A stretch of 34,250 nt of DNA, from positions 1 to 34,250 of the forward strand of contig QHPX01000140.1 of the NCBI GenBank assembly GCA_003219195.1. The letters are read 5' to 3'. The notes under the pieces were generated by a model, which worked only from the letters and a program-made list of their open reading frames with translations, searched no databases and was not told the origin of the DNA. This DNA is from Verrucomicrobiota bacterium (lineage in GTDB: Bacteria; Verrucomicrobiota; Verrucomicrobiia; Chthoniobacterales; UBA10450). Within the stretch, counting starts at the first letter, position 1. Every line of letters starts with the position of its first letter. Below are positions 8,592 to 16,502 of the stretch, piece by piece. Both the position numbers and the translations under genes were made by a program.

Positions 8592-9563
8592 ATGGACTAC
8601 CTTGAAAAGGCCGCACGTGTCCTGGAAATCGAGATCTTCGAGCTCCAGCGCTTGCGCGATCGCTTGAGTGAAAATTTCTCTCACGCCGTCCAGTTAATCA
8701 AAGCGGCGGTCGATGCGCGAGGTAAAGTTGTGGTCGTCGGTGTGGGCAAATCGGGACACATCGGCAGTAAGATCGCATCCACGCTTACCAGCACCGGCTC
8801 ACCCGCTGTCGTGCTCGATTCGTTAAACGCATTGCACGGCGATCTCGGGATGGTGGCCGACGGCGATGTCGTCCTGGCCCTGAGCGGGAGCGGCGAGACC
8901 GAGGAACTTTTGCGCATCCTGCCGGCAATCGCGCGTTTTCAGGTAAAAATCATCGCGGTTTGCGGCGATCCAAAATCAACCCTTGCGAAAAACGCGCATG
9001 TTTTTCTCGACGTGAACATCGAACAGGAAGCCTGTCCGCTCAATCTCGCGCCGACCTCGAGCACGACGGTCATGCTCGCGCTGGGCGACGCGCTGGCCAT
9101 GGTTTTGCTCGAGGCGCGCGGGTTCAATAAGGAGGATTTCGCAAAATTTCATCCCGGAGGCATGATCGGGCGCAGCCTTCTCGTGCGCGTCCATCAAATC
9201 ATGCGGCCGCGGGAATCGATGGCGCTCGTCTCGCCCGATACGCCGATTCGCGAAGTATTAAAGGCAATGACCAGCGTCCGCGCCGGCGCCGCCGTTGTGG
9301 CAGGCGAAGATCGACAATTACTCGGCATTTTTACGCACGGCGATTTTGCGAGAAATTTTCAGTCGGACTCGAGAATCGGCGAACGCCTGGTGGCCGATTT
9401 GATGACGCTCAATCCCGTGACCGTGCACAAAGACAAGCTGGCGGTCGAAGTTCTGAACTTGCTCGAGCGCCACCGCATCGACGACCTCGTCGTGGTCGAT
9501 GACAACAAAGTGCCTGTCGGCATTGTCGATTCGCAAGATTTGACGCGGCTCAAGTTGCTTTGA
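8592..9563 (+). CDS. kdsD: D-arabinose-5-phosphate isomerase (KpsF/GutQ/KdsD family)
   Basis: About 323 residues. An N-terminal SIS sugar-isomerase domain carries VVVVGVGKSGHIGSKIAST, DVVLALSGSGETEELL and NLAPTSSTTVMLALGDALA. Two C-terminal CBS domains follow (MRPRESMALVSPDTPIREVL, and LMTLNPVTVHKDKLAVEVL with DDLVVVDDNKVPVGIVD). The enzyme converts ribulose-5-phosphate to arabinose-5-phosphate, the first step toward KDO for lipopolysaccharide. The frame is open from TTG 8553, but ATG 8592 gives the usual family N-terminus (MDYLEKAARVLEIE). Its TGA ends at 9563, 74 bp before efp. The presence of this gene supports an LPS-bearing outer membrane. Confidence 0.95.
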   Translation: MDYLEKAARVLEIEIFELQRLRDRLSENFSHAVQLIKAAVDARGKVVVVGVGKSGHIGSKIASTLTSTGSPAVVLDSLNALHGDLGMVADGDVVLALSGSGETEELLRILPAIARFQVKIIAVCGDPKSTLAKNAHVFLDVNIEQEACPLNLAPTSSTTVMLALGDALAMVLLEARGFNKEDFAKFHPGGMIGRSLLVRVHQIMRPRESMALVSPDTPIREVLKAMTSVRAGAAVVAGEDRQLLGIFTHGDFARNFQSDSRIGERLVADLMTLNPVTVHKDKLAVEVLNLLERHRIDDLVVVDDNKVPVGIVDSQDLTRLKLL

Positions 9564-9637
9564 TGACCGGGGCGTGCAAACGTCGCCGCTCACTTTTATT
9601 TCTACTTTCTAACTTCTCCTTTCACCTTTCTCTCCAG

Positions 9638-10195
9638 ATGGCCGCAGCCAACGATCTCCGCAAAGGAATGGCGATTAAGTACAATGGCAACACCGCCATC
9701 GTGCTCGAAGTGCATCACCGTACGCCGGGAAATTTGCGCGCCTTTGTCCAGGCAATCATCCGTTACATCAACACCGGCAAGAGCGCCGATGTTCGCTTTG
9801 GCTCGACCGACAAAGTGGAATTGGTAGACATCAACCGTCAGATGCTCGAGTTCAGTTACAAAGACCGCAACGGATTTCATTTCATGGATCCGGAGACCTA
9901 CGAGACGATCACTTTACAGGAGAGTCTGCTTGGCGATGCCAAAGATTATCTCGTCGAAAATCTTTCGGTTCAGGTTCTCCAGGCTGAAGGCAAGCCCGTG
10001 CAGGTTGAATTGCCTGCGTCCGTGAACCTTAAAATTATCGAGTCAGCGGAAGGCGTGCGCGGCGATACTGCGAGCAACGTGACAAAACCAGCCGTGCTCG
10101 AAACCGGAAAAACGATCAACGTTCCGCTCTTCATCAAAGAAGGGGAAACGATCAAGATCGACACCCGCACCGGCGCCTACATGGGCCGGGCGTGA
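9638..10195 (+). CDS. efp: Elongation factor P with Asn at the loop tip
   Basis: 185 residues with the three EF-P beta-barrel domains: KOW-like (NDLRKGMAIKYNGNTAIVLE), the central OB domain (DKVELVDINRQMLEFSYKD), and the C-terminal domain ending GETIKIDTRTGAYMGRA. EF-P relieves ribosomes stalled on polyproline. The domain I loop reads HRTPGNLRAF. Aligned without gaps to E. coli PGKGQAF, the modified Lys34 position is Asn32 here, with Arg34 two residues on. ATG 9638 gives the family's N-terminus; the open frame back to 9560 overlaps the kdsD stop and encodes a pyrimidine-driven Phe/Leu/Ser string. No Shine-Dalgarno is visible: 9593-9635 is almost free of G. Confidence 0.95.
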   Translation: MAAANDLRKGMAIKYNGNTAIVLEVHHRTPGNLRAFVQAIIRYINTGKSADVRFGSTDKVELVDINRQMLEFSYKDRNGFHFMDPETYETITLQESLLGDAKDYLVENLSVQVLQAEGKPVQVELPASVNLKIIESAEGVRGDTASNVTKPAVLETGKTINVPLFIKEGETIKIDTRTGAYMGRA

Positions 10196-10266
10196 ACCGT
10201 AGCCACGTCGCTGTGCGCCGTCGCTCCAATTCAAATTGTCTTTCCCAAATCCGCGCTCACCTGTCT

Positions 10267-10282
10267 AAGTTGTGCACAACTT
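10267..10282. promoter_or_regulatory. 16-bp perfect palindrome, possible operator
   Basis: AAGTTGTGCACAACTT is a perfect inverted repeat in the 205-bp gap between efp and the HExxH membrane protein, about 120 bp upstream of the latter's GTG. It could bind a dimeric regulator. A single 16-bp palindrome in 34 kb is not far from chance, so confidence is low. Confidence 0.25.
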
Positions 10283-10400
10283 GGCGGCGACGAATCGAAG
10301 ATCGACAAGACATCGCGGACGCAAACCGGTCCGTCGTATCAAAGTTTTGCCTTACGTTGTACCAAGCGCACGATCGCGTCCCGCTTACAATCCGCTAACC

Positions 10401-11105
10401 GTGCCGACAAAATGCTTAAAGTTTATCGTCGCGATTTTTCTTCTGCCTCTCTGTGCGATTTTCGCGCAAACATTTTTCACGGCGTTCGCGCGCGCGACCG
10501 TCGCACAACGACTCTGGGCCGGTGAAGAATTCTGGTTCTTCTCGCTCGGCGCGCTGCTTTGGCTGATCGCATTCTTCGGTTTGCCGCGTCCGATCGTTCT
10601 TTACGTTTTCGGACATGAACTGACCCATGCGCTGTGGGTTTGGCTGATGGGCGGAAGCGTCAGCCGGTTTCGCGTGGGGCGTGACGGCGGCCACATCGTG
10701 ACCAATCGCAGTAATTTCTGGATCGCGCTCGCGCCCTATTTTTTCCCGCTCTACAGCATCCTCGCGATCGCGGCTTACGGAATTTCCAGTTTATTTTTCA
10801 ACGTGCAGCCCTACGGCCGATTGCTTTACGCCGTGATCGGCATCACCTGGGCCTTCCATTTCACATTCACCTGCTGGATGGTCCCGAAGAGCCAAAGCGA
10901 TTTGCGCGATCACGGCACCTTCTTCTCGCTTGTCGTGATTTATCTGATGAACCTGATGCTGCTCAGTGTGATGCTCGTGCTCGCTTCATCGCACATCACG
11001 TTCGCGAGCTTCGGCGCCGATCTGGCCACGAACATCGGCAACTTCTCACATTGGATTGTCGATCTTAGCAAGCAGCTTAGCCGTCACGGCGCGCGTTCTC
11101 CATAA
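10401..11105 (+). CDS. Integral membrane protein with HExxH motif (putative M50-like)
   Basis: About 234 residues from GTG 10401; the frame is open to 10272 but the extra N-terminus is Arg-rich and not membrane-like. Roughly six hydrophobic segments are visible, beginning LKFIVAIFLLPLCAIFAQTF. The second segment ends in a zinc-binding-like motif, YVFGHELTHALWVWLMGG, embedded next to the membrane as in site-2 proteases. The third motif of that family (NxxPxxxLDG) is not evident; FWIALAPYFFPLYSIL follows instead. An intramembrane protease or an M50-fold relative without activity are both possible. No tight operon link: efp ends 205 bp upstream. Its 3' end abuts the palindromic element at 11107. 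Confidence 0.72.
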   Translation: MPTKCLKFIVAIFLLPLCAIFAQTFFTAFARATVAQRLWAGEEFWFFSLGALLWLIAFFGLPRPIVLYVFGHELTHALWVWLMGGSVSRFRVGRDGGHIVTNRSNFWIALAPYFFPLYSILAIAAYGISSLFFNVQPYGRLLYAVIGITWAFHFTFTCWMVPKSQSDLRDHGTFFSLVVIYLMNLMLLSVMLVLASSHITFASFGADLATNIGNFSHWIVDLSKQLSRHGARSP

Positions 11106-11106
11106 T

Positions 11107-11162
11107 TGTAGCGGCGCTCTATGAGCGTTGCACTTATTCGGCGGTCATAGACCGCCGCTACA
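11107..11162. repeat. Palindromic element between convergent genes
   Basis: It starts TGTAGCGGCGCTC and ends GACCGCCGCTACA. Two hairpins are visible: GCGCTCTATGAGCG and GGCGGTCATAGACCGCC. The treY stop codon (11158-11160) is the TAG read from its right CTACA end; the membrane-protein stop lies 2 bp before its left end. Confidence 0.85.
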
Positions 11163-14031
11163 GCGCGTTTGTATAAACCGCGAACGGTAAGATCGACATC
11201 GCGTCAGATGCCGAAATTCGCCGGCCTTCGTGATGGAACTGGCGGCCTGTGAAAATTTCGCGCGCATTATCTAGCACGAGCGCTTCCGGAAGATCGACAA
11301 GCGTATCTTTCCATTTTTCGCCGACCGGCGGAAAACCAATCCGCGACGAAAGCCGCGGCGCAATCACGACGACCCATTGGCCATTTAATTCTCGCGCGAA
11401 ACTGATGCAGCACTCGGCAAACGTTCCGCTCGCCCTCAACGGCAAATAACCTCCGCGCCGGAAAAGATCGACATGCTCGCGGCGAAATTGCAACGCTCGC
11501 TGCGTCAAAAACATCTTGATCCGGCCGTCCGGCCAAAGATCGACAAGCTCCCGCGGCTTTGTCTGCGCGAGTTGCGCGAGCATTTCGCGGCGACGTTTGT
11601 AATCGACGGGACGCCGATTGTCGGGATCGACCAGAGAAAAATCCCAAATCTCATTGCCTTGATAAATGTCGGGTACGCCGGGTGAAGTCAGTTTGAGCAG
11701 CGTTTGCGCGAGCGAGTTGATCGCGCCGAGTCGCGCGATCTCTTTGGCTACAGGAAGAAAACTGGGGAAAAATTTAGCCTTGAGCGACGTTTCCAGAATC
11801 TTCGCGATAAAATCGCGCATCGCGGCGAGCCATTCTTCATTTGGCTGAATCCAGCTCGTATTGATCTTCGCTTCATTCAGCGCTTTGGCCATGTAGGTCT
11901 GAAGGCGCTCAACGTACTCCGGCGTCGAGGTCTCTTCCGGTTCGCCCGACGGTTGCATTGGCCAGGTCCCAACTAAAGTTTGATACAACAAATATTCCTC
12001 ATTCGCGTCCGGCGCTTCGGCATCATTGACGCTGCGTTTCCAGCGGCGGTTGGCGACGCGCCAGCGCGGCAACGAGCGCCGCCAAAGCTCCGGCATTTCC
12101 GAAATGGCGATCATTCTCGCGCGCACATCTTCGCTGCGCTTGGTGTCGTGGGTGGAAGTCGCCAGCAGTGTCGCCGGCCAATCGCGTTGTCGATCCAGAT
12201 TGCGCTGGTGAAACCCATCTACGCTTAACCCAAATTGCTGCGGTTCCCCACCGACTTCGTTTAACGCCGCTAGCCGGTTGTAAATGTAAAACGCCGTGTC
12301 CTCGACTCCCTTGGCCATGATCGGCCCCGTGGCTTGCTGAAACTTGAGGACAAAGTCGGTGTGTGCGGCGCGCGCCTCCTCATCGAGATTTTCCGGAAAA
12401 CGGAAGAGCAATATATCGCGCACAAAATTGAAGACCGATTCTTCGATCACCGGATTCCGGCGCTTGGCGGCGGCAACAGCGCGCTCGACTACTTGTCGAT
12501 CCTCGTCCCTCACTGGCCGGCCTGGGGCGAGATAAGTTCGATAAACGGGAAAGCAGGCAATCGTCTCGCGCACGGCGCGGGCGAGCGCTTCGAGCGTGAA
12601 ATCGCGATACCAGCGATTTTGCTCCGACAGCCGGTCGACCATGTTGCCGAGAACATCGACATCGTTGGCCAGCGCCAATCGCATCACGAGCAGCTTCTTC
12701 GCATAAACGAGATGGCCGAACTGCAAAGAGTGCCCGAGGAAACGATGAAAGGTCTTAGTCACCGCAGTTTCGGCGGAGGAATCGACCAGCAACTGAGTCA
12801 CCTGGCTCGCGAAATCGTAGCCAGTTGTGCCGTGCACCGGCCAATCTTTCGGGAGCGTCTCGCTGCCGGTAAGAATTTTCTCGAGGACCATGTAGATGGC
12901 GCGCCCATCCTGAGGCAACGCGATCCCAAGGGCCTCCGCGCAACGCCGCTGCAATTTTTCGAAATATTCCTGCGGCAAATAAAGACCGTCCGGATGATCG
13001 ATGCGTAATCCGGTGACCGCGCCGGCGCGGACAAGATCGAGAACTAACTGGTGCGTCGCTTCAAAAACCTCCGGCAACTCCATCCGGATCGCCGCCAGAT
13101 CGTTGATATCGAAAAACCGGCGATAGTTAATTTCTTCCGCCGCCACCCGCCAGAATGCCAGGCGGTACGATTGCGCGTTGAGCAATTCATCAAGGGCGTC
13201 AAAACTGCGCGCGGCGCCCGGTGTCCCGTTGATTTGCCGCATCGCTTTTTCGATCGCCTGTTGGACTTGCGGGGCCTCCTCGCAACGACGTTCCAGCCGA
13301 CGCTTGACGATTTCCTTCTCGCGAACGCGCTCCGCGACGCGCTGCGGATTGGTCTCAGTGCGCTTCGGCAGATATTCGAGCGCGGTCAGGATGCTTTGGA
13401 ATTCGGCATAAAAACCCTCTTGCTTATATTTGGCCAGATTTTGCCGCGCGATCTCCAAAATGTGCCGGTAAGTACCGGGCGCGATCGGCAGCCTGCGATC
13501 GTAGTAGGAAAGATAAAAAGCGCCCTCTTCGAAGTGGACCTGGAGCTCGCCCCGCTCGAGCACGCGTCCGTATTGATCGCTCAAAATCGGCAGCAGAACT
13601 TTGCCGCGCAGGTCCGACTTGAGCGGATGCCAATCGATGTCGAAGTACGGCGCGTACATCGAGCTAGGCCCATTTTCGAGCACATCCATCCACCATTGAT
13701 TAAGCGGCTCGGCGATGCCCATATGGTTGGGAACGAAATCGAGCAGCTGTCCCATTCCATGCCCGTGTAGCTCGGCGATCCACCCGTCGTACTCCTCGCG
13801 CGAACCGATCGCGGCGTTTAGTTTGTTGTGGTCGCTAATTTCGTAGCCGTGCAGACTCTCTGCCCGCGCCTGAAAATAAGGCGATGAATAGGCGTCGCTC
13901 ACGCCAAGCCCGTGCAAATAGGGGACGAGTTCGCGTGCCTGCAAAAAAGTAAACTGCCGGTTAAATTGCAACCGGTAAGTGCAACTGGGGATGCGCGGAT
14001 GTTCGATCTTCACGACGAGAGAAAGTAACAT
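11158..14031 (-). CDS. treY: Malto-oligosyltrehalose synthase
   Basis: 957 residues, a GH13 enzyme. It isomerises the reducing-end alpha-1,4 bond of maltodextrins to alpha-1,1, after which TreZ releases trehalose. The N-terminus CTYRLQFNRQFTFLQA and YLHGLGVSDAYSSPYF are typical of TreY, followed by LLDFVPNHMGI. The catalytic region includes GLRIDHPDGLYLPQEYF (nucleophile Asp), YMVLEKILTGSETLP (acid/base Glu), GTTGYDFASQV, and TSTHDTKRSEDVRARM (third carboxylate Asp). Near the end it has SPGVPDIYQGNEIWDF. ATG 14031 is used. Its stop comes from the palindromic element at 11107-11162. Neither treZ nor treX is in the window, which is unusual since they often cluster. It lies 51 bp downstream of argS on the same strand. 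Confidence 0.96.
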   Translation of the reverse strand: MLLSLVVKIEHPRIPSCTYRLQFNRQFTFLQARELVPYLHGLGVSDAYSSPYFQARAESLHGYEISDHNKLNAAIGSREEYDGWIAELHGHGMGQLLDFVPNHMGIAEPLNQWWMDVLENGPSSMYAPYFDIDWHPLKSDLRGKVLLPILSDQYGRVLERGELQVHFEEGAFYLSYYDRRLPIAPGTYRHILEIARQNLAKYKQEGFYAEFQSILTALEYLPKRTETNPQRVAERVREKEIVKRRLERRCEEAPQVQQAIEKAMRQINGTPGAARSFDALDELLNAQSYRLAFWRVAAEEINYRRFFDINDLAAIRMELPEVFEATHQLVLDLVRAGAVTGLRIDHPDGLYLPQEYFEKLQRRCAEALGIALPQDGRAIYMVLEKILTGSETLPKDWPVHGTTGYDFASQVTQLLVDSSAETAVTKTFHRFLGHSLQFGHLVYAKKLLVMRLALANDVDVLGNMVDRLSEQNRWYRDFTLEALARAVRETIACFPVYRTYLAPGRPVRDEDRQVVERAVAAAKRRNPVIEESVFNFVRDILLFRFPENLDEEARAAHTDFVLKFQQATGPIMAKGVEDTAFYIYNRLAALNEVGGEPQQFGLSVDGFHQRNLDRQRDWPATLLATSTHDTKRSEDVRARMIAISEMPELWRRSLPRWRVANRRWKRSVNDAEAPDANEEYLLYQTLVGTWPMQPSGEPEETSTPEYVERLQTYMAKALNEAKINTSWIQPNEEWLAAMRDFIAKILETSLKAKFFPSFLPVAKEIARLGAINSLAQTLLKLTSPGVPDIYQGNEIWDFSLVDPDNRRPVDYKRRREMLAQLAQTKPRELVDLWPDGRIKMFLTQRALQFRREHVDLFRRGGYLPLRASGTFAECCISFARELNGQWVVVIAPRLSSRIGFPPVGEKWKDTLVDLPEALVLDNAREIFTGRQFHHEGRRISASDAMSILPFAVYTNAL

Positions 14032-14087
14032 AAGCGTCTCGCTTGTGACCGAACAGCTCGCAAGCGGGACGCTTGCGCCCCTCTACA
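14032..14087. repeat. Short inverted-repeat element between argS and treY
   Basis: AAGCGTCTCGCTTG (14032-14045) is an imperfect inverted repeat of CAAGCGGGACGCTT (14061-14074). The element ends CCCCTCTACA. The argS stop TAG (14083-14085) lies inside the terminal CTACA, as in the other elements of this class. Confidence 0.6.
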
Positions 14088-15822
14088 TTTTCTCCGGCGC
14101 TTTAATTCCGAGAAGATCGAGGCCGCGCTCCAAAATTCGCCCGGCCAGATCGCACAACGCCAGCCGTGAGCTGCGCGCCGGCTCTTCCGATTTCAAAACC
14201 GGGCAGGCTTCGTAAAAGGCATGGAAGCTGTTGGCCAGCTCGAATAAGTAATTCGCCAGAATATTCGGGCGAAAATCGTTCAGGATTTGCGGGACGACTT
14301 CCCCAAATTGGCAGAGACGTTTCGCGAGATTGATTTCGGCCGCTTCGGCAAGGACCAACTCGCCACCGGACGAGTTCGTCCGGCTGGCAGACTTGTCGAT
14401 CTCAGGCCGTCCCTCGCCCGCTTTGCGAAAGATCGAGCGAACCCTGACGCAGGCATTTTGCAAATACGGCGCGGTATTTCCCTGCAAGGACAACATTCGG
14501 TCCCACGAAAAAACGTAATCCGTCATCCGGTACTGCGAGAGATCGCTGTACTTCACGGCGCCAATTCCAACTTTGTGCGCGATGTCGATCTTCTCCGCGT
14601 CACTCAAGTCCGGATTCTTTTCATCGACAATCGCGCGAGCGCGTTTGCACGCCTCATCGAGTAATTCGCGCAATGGCACATTCTCGCCCGAGCGCGTTTT
14701 CATCAGCTTGCGGTCTTCGCCCAGGATGCTGCCATGCGTGATATGGCGAAAATCGGCTTTGTAACCTTCGCGACGCGCGATTTCAAAAATCTGCCGGAAA
14801 TGCAAAATCTGCGGTGCACCCGTCACAATCCAGATCGTGTCCGCTTTCAAATCGTTGATGCGATAGTCAACCGTCGCGACGTCGGTGGTGGCGTAATTGA
14901 AACCGCCGTCGCGCTTGCGAATGATGCAGGGCTTGTCCGCCAGCTCGGGAATATCGCGGAAGAAAACGCACACCGCGCCTTCGCTTATTTCCGCGAGACC
15001 CGACTTGAGCAATCGATCAACCACTTCAGCCAGCCGATCGTTATAAAAACTTTCCCCGCGCTGGATGTCGTAATGAATGTCGAGCAGCGCATAAGTATTC
15101 TCAAAGTCCTGAATCGACAAATCGACGCATTGTTTCCAAATCGACAAATTCTCCGGATCGCCCGATTGCAGCTTGACCAGCTCCTGCCGGCAGGCCTCGC
15201 GCACGGCCGGATCGATTGTCGATCTTTGGTTGGCCTCTTTGTAAATGCGGACCAACTCGGCAATCGGATCGCGCGTAAGGGATTGTCGATCCAGCAAATT
15301 TTTCCAGCCGTAAATCACCATCCCGAACTGCGTCCCCCAATCGCCGATGTGATTGTCGCGGATGACTTCGTGACCGAGAAATTGCGCAATCCGCGCGAGG
15401 GCATCGCCGAGCACAGTGCTGCGGATGTGCCCGACGTGCATCGGCTTCGCCACGTTGGGCGATCCGAAATCGATCACGATTCGCCTTGTCGATCTTGTCC
15501 TGGCGACGCCAAGCCGTTCGTCATGGCAAAGTTCGAACGCTTTTTTCGCGATTGCATCAGCCCGCAATTTGAAATTGATAAAGCCGGCACCGGCCACGGT
15601 GGGCGTTTCGCACCACTCGCCGACATCGAGCTGGGCGAGGATTTTTTCGGCGACAGTTTTCGGATTCTCACCGCGCTGCTTGGCCAGGACGAGCGCAGCA
15701 TTGGTTTGATAATCACCGAAACGCGCGTCCGTTGCCGGGGTTAAGTCACCCGTGCCGGGAAAGCCTGCTTTCGCGAGTGCCTCAGAAAGTTTCTTCTCGA
15801 GAAGTGATTGAAACGTTTCCAT
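14083..15822 (-). CDS. argS: Arginyl-tRNA synthetase
   Basis: 579 residues, a class I aminoacyl-tRNA synthetase charging tRNA-Arg. Domains in order: the N-terminal Arg-specific domain (to about 110, ending FINFKLRADAI); the catalytic core with the HIGH-type motif SPNVAKPMHVGHIRSTVLGD; the family segment NHIGDWGTQFGMVIYGW; QILHFRQIFEIARREGY; the KMSKS-equivalent GEDRKLMKTRSGENVPL; and the C-terminal anticodon-binding DALR domain (NSFHAFYEACPVL, ending LGIKAPEKM). ATG 15822 gives a normal N-terminus (METFQSLLEKKLSEAL). Its stop codon lies in the short inverted-repeat element before treY. It carries four GATCGACAA copies, three on its own strand within its 3' two-thirds and one near its 5' end. 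Confidence 0.98.
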   Translation of the reverse strand: METFQSLLEKKLSEALAKAGFPGTGDLTPATDARFGDYQTNAALVLAKQRGENPKTVAEKILAQLDVGEWCETPTVAGAGFINFKLRADAIAKKAFELCHDERLGVARTRSTRRIVIDFGSPNVAKPMHVGHIRSTVLGDALARIAQFLGHEVIRDNHIGDWGTQFGMVIYGWKNLLDRQSLTRDPIAELVRIYKEANQRSTIDPAVREACRQELVKLQSGDPENLSIWKQCVDLSIQDFENTYALLDIHYDIQRGESFYNDRLAEVVDRLLKSGLAEISEGAVCVFFRDIPELADKPCIIRKRDGGFNYATTDVATVDYRINDLKADTIWIVTGAPQILHFRQIFEIARREGYKADFRHITHGSILGEDRKLMKTRSGENVPLRELLDEACKRARAIVDEKNPDLSDAEKIDIAHKVGIGAVKYSDLSQYRMTDYVFSWDRMLSLQGNTAPYLQNACVRVRSIFRKAGEGRPEIDKSASRTNSSGGELVLAEAAEINLAKRLCQFGEVVPQILNDFRPNILANYLFELANSFHAFYEACPVLKSEEPARSSRLALCDLAGRILERGLDLLGIKAPEKM

Positions 15823-15843
15823 TCTTTCTTAAGCCGCTGAGAT

Positions 15844-15960
15844 TGTAGCCGCTTCGTGGTGTGAAGCGAGGCACTCTGCTCTAGTCGTTTCGCTCTGCGA
15901 AACGCGGCGCTGTCGTGATTATCTCGCGCGCACCGCGTCGCTCAGAAAGCCACGGCTACA
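15844..15960. repeat. Composite palindromic element between ptsN-like gene and argS
   Basis: It begins TGTAGCCGCTTCG and ends CCACGGCTACA. Internal hairpins include CGCTTCGTGGTGTGAAGCG and CGTTTCGCTCTGCGAAACG. The PTS IIA stop TAG (15956-15958) comes from the terminal GCTACA. It is longer than its relatives and may be two nested units. Confidence 0.7.
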
Positions 15961-16423
15961 GTTTTTGCGAGCGGTCGAGAAAGATCGACAAAATTTCTTC
16001 GCTCGATTTGGCTGCGGCCAGACTCTCGCGGACGGCGCGATCATTCAAAAACTTCGCGATCGACGCGAGCGTGCGCAGATGGGTCTGAAATTGGTTTTTC
16101 GGCACGATAAAAAGGACGACAAATTTGACCGGCGCATTATCAAGCGCATCGAATTCGATGCCGCCGGTCGATCTTCCAAACGCCGCGACGACTTCCTCAA
16201 GCCGATCGGACGAGCAATGCGGAATCGCAATTCCAAACCCGATGCCGGTGCTCATCGTTTCCTCGCGCTGCTTGAGTGAGGCCAGAATGCTGTCGCGATC
16301 GGCGGTCTTGATTTTGTCCAATCCCACGAGCAGATCGATCAATTCCACGATCGCCGGCCAACGCTCGGTCGCTTTCATCTCGGGAATAATTTGCTCGGCG
16401 GTTAGTAAACTTGCCAGGGACAT
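15956..16423 (-). CDS. ptsN: PTS EIIA domain protein, PtsN-like
   Basis: 155 residues, a single EIIA-2 (mannitol/fructose/nitrogen-type) domain. The phosphorylatable histidine is His69 in GIGFGIAIPHCSSD. Flanking motifs LLTAEQIIPEMKATERWPA, KQREETMSTGIG, and PVKFVVLFIVPKNQFQTHL are typical. No EIIB or EIIC is attached or adjacent, so it is more likely a regulatory phosphocarrier (PtsN type) than part of a sugar transporter. It lies 79 bp downstream of the polyprenol-phosphate glycosyltransferase on the same strand. A perfect CCCGTACGGG palindrome lies just before the ATG, of unknown meaning. Confidence 0.88.
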   Translation of the reverse strand: MSLASLLTAEQIIPEMKATERWPAIVELIDLLVGLDKIKTADRDSILASLKQREETMSTGIGFGIAIPHCSSDRLEEVVAAFGRSTGGIEFDALDNAPVKFVVLFIVPKNQFQTHLRTLASIAKFLNDRAVRESLAAAKSSEEILSIFLDRSQKL

Positions 16424-16502
16424 GAGGTTGCCCGTACGGGGACGGCAAGCTTAGCGGGAGCGGTTAGGTTGACAAGCGCCTTTTCCGCTCGAGCCGGCGT
16501 CG

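Noticed and set aside
10192-10398. Small plus-strand frame between efp and the HExxH protein
   Set aside because: Arg/Ser-rich, overlaps the efp stop, has no RBS and no recognisable feature.
12334-13770. Two plus-strand frames of 224 and 239 residues
   Set aside because: Both are antisense to treY catalytic regions and have shadow-like composition.
14734-15744. 336-residue open frame on the plus strand
   Set aside because: It lies wholly antisense to argS, whose family motifs are unmistakable; long antisense frames are common in GC-rich DNA and this one shows no domain pattern or RBS.
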